Virus record (IMG/VR): IMGVR_UViG_3300044960_000037
Location: 1-47,420 of that record
Strand: one strand, 5' to 3'
Origin: a virus
DNA: 47,420 nucleotides
In this document: piece by piece, positions 18,149 through 26,522 of the stretch
Position numbering within the stretch: the first letter of the stretch is position 1
Layout: every line of letters starts with the position of its first letter
The notes under the pieces: generated by a model
Told to the model about the DNA's origin: nothing
Databases searched by the model: none
Seen by the model: the letters and a program-made list of their open reading frames with translations, nothing else
Translations under genes and position numbers: made by a program

Positions 18149-18775
18149 ATGGCTAAGATAAAACCACTCTTAAGACAAGTAGGCCAAATACAAAACATAT
18201 TACAAACTACAGATTGGTTAATAGGTATCATAAAAGCTCCATACATATTGAAAGATCATCCATATTGGTCTGACAAGCCTCAAAATAGTCCATATATTTT
18301 TAGTTTCATGACTAATTCGATATCTCTTCCGAATTTACAGATCCAGACACAGGAGATAAACTTAAACGGATATAGAGTACGAATACCGTTAGAAGCACAA
18401 TATTCTGGAGAGTTATCTATCACACTCTTTGAGGATCAAAACGTAAGATCGATTATAGCAGTTCGTGAGTGGTTTCAAGCGATTCACGATTATCGTCGTC
18501 AACGACGAGTTTCTTCAGAATCAGCTAGACAGAATGCGTATAAAGCAGATATAGATATCTCATTACATACTCACGCTGCTAAGATCAGTCCAGTGAATAG
18601 AAGTCAACCAAATCCAGATGTAAACGTTAAAGTTCCGCTTACTTTCAAGATGTATGGAGTCTTTCCAACTGGTATGAATTTACCGGAATTGAACTCACAG
18701 AAGACTGGAGAGCCTTTTATGTTAAATATGACCTTCTCATATGATTATTTTGAGATCGAGACTGAAAAATTATGA
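18149..18775 (+). CDS. Tail tube-like paralogue, longer form
   Basis: A 208-residue third member of the tube-like series. It keeps the order TTDW near 22, SISLPNLQIQTQEINLNGYRV, a helix REWFQAIHDYRRQRR and KMYGVFPTGMNLPELNSQ...LNMTFSYDYFE. It has a longer and more charged helix-loop than the first two and lacks GDKGAD. This divergence fits a specialised ring such as the tube initiator. It has an AGGA site, and its last four bases overlap the next start (ATGA). Confidence 0.75.
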   Translation: MAKIKPLLRQVGQIQNILQTTDWLIGIIKAPYILKDHPYWSDKPQNSPYIFSFMTNSISLPNLQIQTQEINLNGYRVRIPLEAQYSGELSITLFEDQNVRSIIAVREWFQAIHDYRRQRRVSSESARQNAYKADIDISLHTHAAKISPVNRSQPNPDVNVKVPLTFKMYGVFPTGMNLPELNSQKTGEPFMLNMTFSYDYFEIETEKL

Positions 18776-19332
18776 AACTCACAGACTATCTCAGCTTTAT
18801 TGATGCACCTATTGATTGGGCTATTAGCACGCTCTGGACGCTACAATTAATTGATAGTAAGTTTCGTGATCCAGCTTTTGGTGGCGTAACAGATCTTGGA
18901 GCTCTGCTCGGAAATCCTAATAGTATGGAAGTCATAGTTCCTATAGAAACAATAGAAGAGCGGATAGCTGCTGCTACAGACAACCAGATAAACATGGGTC
19001 ATTTGTTTTACCGTTATCCATCGGAACGTGGGATGCAGAAAAGTCTAAATATTAGTTTCTATGATGATGCGAAATATAGATTTTCCAAGATGTTTCAACG
19101 ATGGATAGATTGGAGTATACCTCCATCACCTATGAGTGCTATGAAACCACTCTCAGCTATCCAACGGAAAGTGATCTTAACTCGATGGGATTATGATAAG
19201 AAAACTCCAGTTTGGCAAAGGAGCTATTTTGTATTTCCAAACGGAGAACTCTCTTATCAAGGAACTGGTACAGCTGATCTAGTGAGATATCAATTAGAAT
19301 TAGTGGTAGTTCGCGAGGTAGTACACAAATAA
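18772..19332 (+). CDS. Tube-related or baseplate cap protein
   Basis: A 186-residue protein coupled to the previous gene by an ATGA overlap. It resembles the tube series only in outline: a helical start, beta strands with MQKSLNISFYDD, a helix FQRWIDWS, and a closing WQRSYFVFPNGELSYQG.G..DLVRYQLELVV that parallels the conserved end of the paralogues. It may be a tube cap or initiator (gp54/gp48 type). The assignment is by fold impression and position. Confidence 0.6.
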   Translation: MKLTDYLSFIDAPIDWAISTLWTLQLIDSKFRDPAFGGVTDLGALLGNPNSMEVIVPIETIEERIAAATDNQINMGHLFYRYPSERGMQKSLNISFYDDAKYRFSKMFQRWIDWSIPPSPMSAMKPLSAIQRKVILTRWDYDKKTPVWQRSYFVFPNGELSYQGTGTADLVRYQLELVVVREVVHK

Positions 19333-19341
19333 GGAGGAAAT

Positions 19342-20112
19342 ATGAAAGAAGTATGGTATGAAATCGATACACTCCCAAGTAACGGCCACTGGTATAATGA
19401 GAATACTAAAATCTTCATCAGACCTTATACTGTTCGAGAGACGCTTCATCTGGCTAAAATGAAGCGAAGCAATGATATCTTGAGGTATAATCTACACGGT
19501 CTAAAAGCAGAAAATCTAGAATTAGAGGATATGATCTTATCTGATTATTATTTCTTAGTATTGATGAGAAATGGTATATCAGGTACCCTTGAAGGTCTAA
19601 TGATAAAAGATCATGTCTGTACTAATTGTAAAAAATCTTCAGATCATAAAGTCTCTGTAGAAGATCTAGAAGTAGTAGATCTACCACCTACAGAGGATTT
19701 CACTGTGACAGTAGACTCTTACCAGTTGACAATCACGCCTTTGAAAGTTAAACATATTTTAGATTCTCAGGATGTATCAGGATATGAAGAAGAATTACCT
19801 TTCTTCAAAGAATTGATCTTAGCTGTAGAGGCCATTACACAAGATGGAGAAGCATTAACTTGGAATTCTGTATCAGAAAAGGTAGATATCTTCTTGAATC
19901 TACCTGCACAAGTATTATCGGTTATCTATGAGAGTATCTTGCCTAAGATCTTCCCAACTTTCAAAGTAGAATTGATTTGTCCTCACTGTCAGAAAAGTGA
20001 TATCATCAATATCCCACTGACAGCTGAGGAGGTGAAACCCTTTTGTAGATCCGAAAAGTCTACAGGAATTGATCTTTCTACTATCAAAAGAAGGTCTAGG
20101 AAGTCTAGTTGA
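19342..20112 (+). CDS. Tail assembly chaperone / gp26-like protein, zero-frame product
   Basis: A 256-residue protein with a very strong AAGGAGG site. It resembles the T4-type baseplate family found just before the tape measure gene. It carries two pairs of cysteines: CTNC at about 94-97 and CPHC near 213-216, a possible zinc ribbon. In T4-like relatives the sequence after the second pair runs into a short hydrophobic end. Here the zero frame turns after Pro233-Phe234 into a basic, low-quality tail, while the +1 frame continues with good helical protein (see the extension entry). It is therefore probably the short form of a frameshifted chaperone pair, like lambda G and G-T. Confidence 0.75.
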   Translation: MKEVWYEIDTLPSNGHWYNENTKIFIRPYTVRETLHLAKMKRSNDILRYNLHGLKAENLELEDMILSDYYFLVLMRNGISGTLEGLMIKDHVCTNCKKSSDHKVSVEDLEVVDLPPTEDFTVTVDSYQLTITPLKVKHILDSQDVSGYEEELPFFKELILAVEAITQDGEALTWNSVSEKVDIFLNLPAQVLSVIYESILPKIFPTFKVELICPHCQKSDIINIPLTAEEVKPFCRSEKSTGIDLSTIKRRSRKSS

Positions 20113-20239
20113 ACTGCAAGAATTAGAATACATGGAGTTTCAATTTTATCTGAAACAACAAATCGATTATTACAGAGAACTAAAGAAAAAGCGATCCACT
20201 TCTAGTTCTCCTCATAAGTTTGGTCCAGATTTACCTTGA
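20045..20239 (+). CDS. +1 frameshift extension of the tail assembly chaperone
   Basis: The +1 frame is open from just after a TGA at 20033-20035 to a TGA at 20237-20239. At 20038-20044 the zero frame reads CCC TTT T. A one-base forward slip on TTT-T would join Phe234 to 64 further residues, starting VDPKSLQELIFLLSKEGLG and continuing with helical ELEYMEFQFYLKQQ and a basic Ser-rich end, giving a 298-residue fusion. There is no good internal start: the only ATG (20141) lacks a ribosome binding site. The stop overlaps the TTG start of the tape measure gene (TTGA), which argues that ribosomes do reach it. A -2 slip gives the same frame, and a sequencing error is the main alternative. Confidence 0.6.
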   Translation, partial: VDPKSLQELIFLLSKEGLGSLVELQELEYMEFQFYLKQQIDYYRELKKKRSTSSSPHKFGPDLP

Positions 20240-23151
20240 AAAAGATTACTCCTCTGAATTTCGATTGGGTAGCTAAGTTTAGAAAGATGCTACCTAAAAA
20301 GCCTGTCTCGTCAGAAGAAAAAGATACGTCTAATAAACCTGATATACCTGATATATCAGGTGAAACTGATCTCTTGAAAAAGATGGTCATACAAAATCAA
20401 CAGATGTTACAGGCTTTGAATAAGATTGTTAAACAAAACGAAGAATTACTTTATCAGATTAAAACTTTAAGGAAAGAGTCAGATCAGCGGTCTCTGACTC
20501 AAGGTGCTACTTCTATCTTTGGTACACTCGCTAAATCAATATTTTCACCATTTAGATCTCTATTTGGGATCTTCGGTAATATCTTAGAAACAGTCTTAGG
20601 TCTACGTCTCCTCAAAGGTGCTGGAGGATTATTAAAGAATAAAACTCCTAATTTAGGTAGATCTGTTTTAGGACCTTTCAGAGGATTAGGATCTGTTTTA
20701 GGTAAATTAGGACTCATAGGTGCATCAATTTTTACTGTACCAAAGATCATAGAAGGGTACCAGATGGCTCAAAATAAAGGTGTAGGTGGTATTGGTGCTG
20801 TAAGTCGTGGTATAGACTACGGTATCTTAAATACTCTTACACTTGGATTATTACCTCCAGAATTAAATTATATAATAGTAGATTTATTTAATCAGTTCAA
20901 AGGATGGCTAATATCTACTATCTGGAATGGACTATCTGCACTTTTTAAGAGCCTGGTAGGAAAAATCTCGGAAAGTCTATCTGGTATTTTAAAGGATATA
21001 ACCTCATTTATTACCACTTCTATCGATCAATTAACCAAACCTGTTAAAGCTAAATTAACTGAACTTACAAACACTATCGGTACACCTATTGTAAATTTCT
21101 TAGACAAAACAACTGACCCTCTGAAACCACTATTCAAAGAGTTATCTAATTGGTTCGAGAAACAGAATCAGGTAATCCCAAGACCTCCCAAGACTGTCAC
21201 ACCATCAACTAATCAAGTTATTAAATTAGATAAGTTTGTTCCTGGCGTAAAAGATACTTTCTCAGTACCAGACAAACTATATAATCGCTTGAAAGACGGT
21301 GGTGGTGAATCTGAGTCTCGACCTATATCGGTTCAGCTACCTGAGGGATTTAAAACATTATATCAAGAGTGGAAAAATACCACAGATCCTGTAAAGAAAG
21401 CTAATATCAAGAGTCAGCTGCAGAAGCAATATCCAGATATATATAAACAAGTATTTCCAAATACCGCTGCACCATCTAATATAGTGAATAGTACTGTACC
21501 TTCATTAATGAATATTAGACCAGCAGCACTTAATATATTAAATAAGATTTATTTGCATAAACCTTCACCTGATCCGATTGGTTATAGGTCAGAATTAGCT
21601 AGCTTAAATGAGTTTCAATCTTATCTAACGAAGATATTGCCAGCTTCTCAGAGGTATGACATCACGCAACTAACTCGAGATAATCCTGGTAGATTAGGAT
21701 ATGGTATTCATGGTCACCTCGGGACAGATATAGCTACTCCAGTCGGTACACTCCTCCGGTCGCCCATGAGCGGATATGTCATCTTGAGAGAGACTGCAGG
21801 AGGCTGGGGTAAACATGCCATTATTATAAATGGACAAGCAGGGATAATATTAGGTCATTTAAGTCAATTCGATCCATACCTTGTAAAGAAAATCCAATCT
21901 GGTTCAAATATTGTTCATCCAGGAGAAGCTATTGGTCTCACTGGAAATACTGGAAACTCTACTGGCCCACATTTAGATGTAACAGTCTTTAAGATGGTAC
22001 CTAAAGGTAACCAAGCTGGTGAGTATCAAGTAAAATATCTCCAATCTTATAAAGATATCGTAGATACCATGAGACAAGCTACCACCAGTGTAGACTATAA
22101 ATTAGCTCAAGAGATGGCTAAAAAGTTTAGCTTTAACTATGCCGCTGTGGCGAGCACGCCTGTCTCGGATCTGGTTACTCCGATGAAAACAGTTAGCAGT
22201 GCTACTAACTTTTCTAGCACTGATCCATTTGTATCTCTCCCATTTGATCCGTCTCAGACATCTATCGCAACTACGACAAATTTATTAACAGATCTCATAT
22301 TATCCTTAAATCGCGCTTATTCTTCGATGTTAATCCCTTCAGCTACAACTATGACATCGACATCGATACCAAAGACTCCGACTGCGACTACAGTGTCTAC
22401 TACTAATAATAAATCGATTACACCAAGTAAACCTGTAGTAGTTAATGCGATCCCGCTGAATAAGGATTTTAATAAGGACTCTCCTGCTACCGGTGTATTT
22501 CAAATAAATTATCAACGGATGATTGATCCGAGATCACCTAAAGGTGGTATCGATTGGGGTGCACTTTTCAGTCAGACTAAAGATCGTATTATACAAGGTT
22601 CATCAGATGCATTGTTTGGTGCATTAGATCAGATGAAATCAGGTGCCATAGATCAGCTTAAATCGGAGTTAAGATCTTTACCTATTATAAATCAACTACC
22701 AGAACCTATATTAAACCTTGCAGAACAGAAAATATCGTCAGCAATACAAACTGGTAATCTAGAGATAAGTCCAAATGAAATTGTTAATGTTGCTAAGTCT
22801 CTTTTCCCTCAAGTTGGAGAGTTTTTATCTAAACCAATAACCATACCTATATCACCAGGGTCTCAAGGAACTACTCCTTCTAATATTCCAGATACCAGTG
22901 CTGGTATATCTTATAATATGACGCCTCAGACAATCGAGAGTAATGAATTAAAATCGATTATGTTTGACGAACAGATATCGACTGCATCTAATCAGAGAGA
23001 TTCTACTATCCAAAGCTCACAATCTCCGGTAGCTACTCCTACAGTCACACCTATCCCCGTACCCTCTGCACCAGTAAATGTAATAGCACCTAGTAGTCAG
23101 AGTCCACTGGATGATATGTTGATATTACTTAATACAGTTTTTCGGATGTAA
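20236..23151 (+). CDS. Tail tape measure protein with an M23 peptidase-like domain
   Basis: A 971-residue protein, the longest in the window, lying after the tube and chaperone genes as tape measures do. Residues about 48-85 form a coiled coil (LLKKMVIQNQQMLQALNKIV...). About 120-260 are Gly/Leu-rich and hydrophobic, suited to membrane insertion. About 480-600 is an M23-type domain: HLGTD (His494, Asp498), GHL (His541) and PHLDV (His579, Asp581). The usual HxH is HxD here. The rest is Ser/Thr/Pro-rich. It sets tail length and may open peptidoglycan during entry. The start is TTG overlapping the frameshift ORF's stop; an ATG at 20287 is the alternative. Confidence 0.85.
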   Translation: MKKITPLNFDWVAKFRKMLPKKPVSSEEKDTSNKPDIPDISGETDLLKKMVIQNQQMLQALNKIVKQNEELLYQIKTLRKESDQRSLTQGATSIFGTLAKSIFSPFRSLFGIFGNILETVLGLRLLKGAGGLLKNKTPNLGRSVLGPFRGLGSVLGKLGLIGASIFTVPKIIEGYQMAQNKGVGGIGAVSRGIDYGILNTLTLGLLPPELNYIIVDLFNQFKGWLISTIWNGLSALFKSLVGKISESLSGILKDITSFITTSIDQLTKPVKAKLTELTNTIGTPIVNFLDKTTDPLKPLFKELSNWFEKQNQVIPRPPKTVTPSTNQVIKLDKFVPGVKDTFSVPDKLYNRLKDGGGESESRPISVQLPEGFKTLYQEWKNTTDPVKKANIKSQLQKQYPDIYKQVFPNTAAPSNIVNSTVPSLMNIRPAALNILNKIYLHKPSPDPIGYRSELASLNEFQSYLTKILPASQRYDITQLTRDNPGRLGYGIHGHLGTDIATPVGTLLRSPMSGYVILRETAGGWGKHAIIINGQAGIILGHLSQFDPYLVKKIQSGSNIVHPGEAIGLTGNTGNSTGPHLDVTVFKMVPKGNQAGEYQVKYLQSYKDIVDTMRQATTSVDYKLAQEMAKKFSFNYAAVASTPVSDLVTPMKTVSSATNFSSTDPFVSLPFDPSQTSIATTTNLLTDLILSLNRAYSSMLIPSATTMTSTSIPKTPTATTVSTTNNKSITPSKPVVVNAIPLNKDFNKDSPATGVFQINYQRMIDPRSPKGGIDWGALFSQTKDRIIQGSSDALFGALDQMKSGAIDQLKSELRSLPIINQLPEPILNLAEQKISSAIQTGNLEISPNEIVNVAKSLFPQVGEFLSKPITIPISPGSQGTTPSNIPDTSAGISYNMTPQTIESNELKSIMFDEQISTASNQRDSTIQSSQSPVATPTVTPIPVPSAPVNVIAPSSQSPLDDMLILLNTVFRM

Positions 23152-23153
23152 TT

Positions 23154-23948
23154 ATGTATGACTGGTCATTATTGACTGATCTTTGGCAAAAAGAACATCA
23201 TTATTCTCTTACTATGACTACGAGTGTATCTGATCAAGTCAAAGATAAATTGAAATATAATACTAATCAAATAATTGTACAAGGATTCTTAGCAGATCAG
23301 ATAGGATTTCGCTTTGGATCTAAATACATGGAGTTTGGTCTCGGACTCGGAAATCAGTTTGGTGGGTGGGCTCAAGCAGCAGAATCTATAGCATCAGCTA
23401 TACCAGGTGCAAAAGAAAAAATAGATCAGATAAAAAGCGCTTTAGGTGTAACAGGTGGCGTTAGTCTTTTGACTGTCTATAATACACTTAAATTTTGGAC
23501 TGGCTATGAGCCGTTCACTATGAGCTTAAATCTTATATCCATTATTCTAGATAAAAAAAGTTATCAGATCTATCAAAATAATTTTCGGTATCTGACTGAT
23601 GCAGTGTTGCCACTACCTTCTAAATCAAACAATCAAGGAATATTGATATCTTCTCCCATGGGTTATGTTATACCTTCTATAGATCAGACAAGGACAGCTG
23701 GGGTTCACCCTCAAGGTACTTGGACAATAGCGATTGGGAAATGGTTCGTAGCTAGTGGATTCTTGGTAAGTAATGTATCATTCAATTTCTCTAGACAAGT
23801 TGTTCAACTCTCTCCAGCCGAAGATGGTATTTCTGCTCCATTATTGATTGAAGCTACAGTAGAATTAGAGCCATGGCGAATTTTATTTGCAGATGAAGTT
23901 AGAAGTTTCTTTTTATTCGATAAGGCTAAATGGGGGTGGCCAGAATGA
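23154..23948 (+). CDS. Baseplate/tube cap protein candidate
   Basis: A 264-residue protein starting two bases after the tape measure stop. It has a long amphipathic middle (GNQFGGWAQAAESIASAIPGAKEKI), then TGYEPFTMSLNLISIILDK and a beta-rich end with FNFSRQVVQLSPAEDG..APLLIEATVELEPWR. The GYEPF-type segment and the closing strands recall baseplate proteins of the gp48 or LysM-associated type. I infer a role at the tube-baseplate junction; no firm family match. Confidence 0.6.
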   Translation: MYDWSLLTDLWQKEHHYSLTMTTSVSDQVKDKLKYNTNQIIVQGFLADQIGFRFGSKYMEFGLGLGNQFGGWAQAAESIASAIPGAKEKIDQIKSALGVTGGVSLLTVYNTLKFWTGYEPFTMSLNLISIILDKKSYQIYQNNFRYLTDAVLPLPSKSNNQGILISSPMGYVIPSIDQTRTAGVHPQGTWTIAIGKWFVASGFLVSNVSFNFSRQVVQLSPAEDGISAPLLIEATVELEPWRILFADEVRSFFLFDKAKWGWPE

Positions 23949-24322
23949 AAAGATTTTATTTAGATATAGAAGCTTTTCGTAAAGATCGATTTCAACCTAA
24001 TGTATATTTCGATACTATAGGGTCATCTAATGGAGTCATAGATTTTAGGAGTAATCCTATATTTATTAAAAGACTGTTAGCTCTTCCGAGTCAAGAAATA
24101 AGAGAAGTAGCTATGGATATTCGTCCAGATTATGAAGCTTACCTTATCTGGAATAAATCTTATTTATGGTGGGCTTTATTATTGTACAACAATTATAACC
24201 TGTTAGATTTCAAGAAAGGAATACCATATCGTTATTTCTCTCTTTTAGATTTTGAGAGTATGATATATGATCTCTATCTGAAAGAGCGAGAATACCGAAG
24301 GAGGATGAATAATGCCAGGTAA
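23945..24322 (+). CDS. Baseplate wedge protein (gp53-like)
   Basis: A 125-residue protein. Upstream in-frame starts exist at 23930, but the ATG at 23945 overlaps the previous stop (ATGA) and follows GGGGGTGG, so it is chosen. The segment YLIWNKSYLWWALLLYNNYNLLDFKKGIPYRY matches the gp53 pattern (W.W..LL.NN...D...G), and the size is near that of gp53-like proteins of other phages. It should help join wedges around the hub. Confidence 0.7.
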   Translation: MKRFYLDIEAFRKDRFQPNVYFDTIGSSNGVIDFRSNPIFIKRLLALPSQEIREVAMDIRPDYEAYLIWNKSYLWWALLLYNNYNLLDFKKGIPYRYFSLLDFESMIYDLYLKEREYRRRMNNAR

Positions 24323-25400
24323 AGTCGGACAGATTATATATGATTTAGAATTAGAGTCTGGTAAAGTATTAAATCTATCTAAACTTATCATCAATGAGAC
24401 AGTAGGTCTAACATTGCCGAGTCTAAAAGCAGAATTTTCTTATCCGAGTGATAAATTTTCAGATCTAGCTCTAGGTAAATCGCTTAAAATCCAAATAGGT
24501 GATGAAGATCTAGATTACAAGATGGAGTTTACTATAGTTGGTCATCAATTTCAATTAGCACAAAATAGTATTCAAGTTCAAATAGCCGCACTATATAAAC
24601 CAGAATTTAATATAAAGATGCGAGGTCGAGTTTTTAAGAAACAAACCTCTGTCAAAGCTCTACAGAATATATTATCAGAATATTTTGAGACAAATAATCA
24701 AGCAAAATCGACTGATGATAGCATGGATTGGGTGCAACTAGCATTAGAGTCTGACAGAGAAGCTGCTTTAAGGATCTGGAAACACTCTTATTATAATGAT
24801 CAGAATCATCTTTTACCTTTCATCCAAGCTGATGGGAGAGCTTTATTAATCGATTATAAATCAGTGAGTCAGAAAAAGGCTATAAAATTAGGAGATAACG
24901 AAGAGAGTGGGAGTGGCGCAACTACTGGATATTCAGTTTTTAACACTAAATCTTCTGTAATGGATTATCTCAGTACTTTCCGAGTTCTCTCAAAAGAACT
25001 CAAGACAGCTAAATCTGAACAATATGATCCAGACTATGAAGCGATTTTTGCTATAGGCGACGCTCCAGATCCATTGAAAGAGATGGCGGCTAGATATCAA
25101 GTTTATTTTCAAGATGTTACTCACTCGTCTTATCATCAAGCCATGGCAAAGAATGCACAAGCTTTCTCTAAACTTGATGCACTCCGTGTACAAGTCCAAA
25201 TAAAAGCAGATCAGACCAAAGATTTGATAGAATTAGCACAGCCTATACAATTGCAAGTAAGTCAACGAGATGAGCTTATAAAAACTGCATTATTGGAATT
25301 AGGTGGAAGATACATTGTTCTGGGAAGATCTTGGCTTGTAGTCCCTGGACAACCATTAACACAGATATTGGATTTAGCTAAAGATGCATTTGCGGTATGA
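24312..25400 (+). CDS. Baseplate hub protein (gp27/gpD-like)
   Basis: A 362-residue protein overlapping the previous gene by 11 bases. It begins with a beta-rich domain and contains a segment of the type F.I.GH.FQLAQNSIQVQI (about 75-90), then a helical middle and a second beta region ending in the compact ALLELGGRYIVLGRSWLVVPG. This arrangement matches hub proteins that hold the spike (T4 gp27, P2 gpD). The next gene encodes the spike, which supports the call. Confidence 0.7.
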   Translation: MPGKVGQIIYDLELESGKVLNLSKLIINETVGLTLPSLKAEFSYPSDKFSDLALGKSLKIQIGDEDLDYKMEFTIVGHQFQLAQNSIQVQIAALYKPEFNIKMRGRVFKKQTSVKALQNILSEYFETNNQAKSTDDSMDWVQLALESDREAALRIWKHSYYNDQNHLLPFIQADGRALLIDYKSVSQKKAIKLGDNEESGSGATTGYSVFNTKSSVMDYLSTFRVLSKELKTAKSEQYDPDYEAIFAIGDAPDPLKEMAARYQVYFQDVTHSSYHQAMAKNAQAFSKLDALRVQVQIKADQTKDLIELAQPIQLQVSQRDELIKTALLELGGRYIVLGRSWLVVPGQPLTQILDLAKDAFAV

Positions 25401-25408
25401 GGTAATAT

Positions 25409-26188
25409 ATGAGACTTGTAGAATGGTATCACGTTACATCTCCATTGAACGGTCATTATTGGGGTGAAGTAGTAGATGACCAAGATCCTGAAAAATTAGG
25501 TAGGATCAGAGTAAAATCTGAGATTTTCCAAGATATACCTGATAGTGATCTTCCTTGGTGTTTACCAGTTTTGCCAGGATTTCCTGGTAGTAAAAATACA
25601 GGCACTTTTTGGGTACCAGAAGTCGGTGCAGAGGTGATGATCTATTTCCCATTCCATGATCCTCATTTACCGGCTTATTATGGTAGACTCCATACCCAAG
25701 CTAAATGGATCGATAATCGATTTCGTCAAAATTATCCGAAGAGATATGGATGGCAAGATGAGAATGGAAATTTCTTTTTAGTAGATAAACAAGATAAATT
25801 TCTACGTATCTTCCATGAGAGTGGAGTAATCGTACACATTAACAAAGACGGAGACGTTAAATTATTACAGCCAGCTACTCGTAAACTCTATGTAACTAAT
25901 AAAGACGTACACTTTACGGGAAATCTATACGTTGATAAACATTTGGTGGTACAACATTGGGTATCCAGCCCGCTCTATACGTCGTTAGGAGTAGCAGATT
26001 TCAGCACTGAAGATGCTTACAATATAAATCAGGTAGTGAATAAACTTAACTCACATATAGCTCATTTTAATAGTCATACACATCCCGTTAGTGGTAATAC
26101 AACGGGTCTACCACCTGGAGATTCTCCTAAAGCTCCTGATGGATCGAGCGGAGGTATTCACGATCCAGGTGCAGAACCTACAGATTAG
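25409..26188 (+). CDS. Baseplate spike protein (gp5/gpV-like)
   Basis: A 259-residue protein with a GAGGT site. Residues about 10-100 are an OB-fold of the gp5/gpV type (GEVVDDQDPEKLGRIRVK, then WCLPVLPGFPG, then FWVPEVGAEVMIYFPFHDPHLP). About 130-200 is a short beta-helix (repeating VHINKDGDVKLLQPATRKLYV). The end contains HIAHFNSHTHPV, a His-rich motif like the metal-binding tip region of phage spikes, followed by Pro/Gly-rich sequence. No lysozyme domain is present, so it is gpV-like. It should pierce the outer membrane. Confidence 0.85.
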   Translation: MRLVEWYHVTSPLNGHYWGEVVDDQDPEKLGRIRVKSEIFQDIPDSDLPWCLPVLPGFPGSKNTGTFWVPEVGAEVMIYFPFHDPHLPAYYGRLHTQAKWIDNRFRQNYPKRYGWQDENGNFFLVDKQDKFLRIFHESGVIVHINKDGDVKLLQPATRKLYVTNKDVHFTGNLYVDKHLVVQHWVSSPLYTSLGVADFSTEDAYNINQVVNKLNSHIAHFNSHTHPVSGNTTGLPPGDSPKAPDGSSGGIHDPGAEPTD

Positions 26189-26197
26189 AGGGATCTT

Positions 26198-26509
26198 ATG
26201 GATTTCAATTTAGACTATCCTCAAATAACTACTGGTGTAAATGAACTCTTACAGATTATCAGATTGCAGGCTAGAACCTCTCGCGGAGAAGTACCTTTTG
26301 ATCCAGATATCGGAGCTGATTTAGAGGATATTTTATTTGAAAACTCTGGAAATATATTATTAGCAGTCGCTAAAGACGTATTAAATCGATTTAAAATAAT
26401 GGATGAACGTTTCATAGAATCTGATTTAACACTAGAAAGTGATCCTGATACCAATACCGCTTGGGCTTGGTTAATATTACCAGCTGGTAATTTTAGAACA
26501 CAAATATAA
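26198..26509 (+). CDS. Baseplate wedge protein (gp25-like)
   Basis: A 103-residue protein with an AGAGGGA site. It has the hallmark order of gp25/gpW family wedge proteins: NELLQIIRLQARTSRGEVPF, then PDIGADLEDILFE, then a helix and W.W..LP. It works with the gp6-like protein encoded 14 bases downstream as in T4 (gp25-gp6 next to each other), forming the inner wedge that triggers sheath contraction. Confidence 0.88.
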   Translation: MDFNLDYPQITTGVNELLQIIRLQARTSRGEVPFDPDIGADLEDILFENSGNILLAVAKDVLNRFKIMDERFIESDLTLESDPDTNTAWAWLILPAGNFRTQI

Positions 26510-26522
26510 CTAGAGGTGATAT

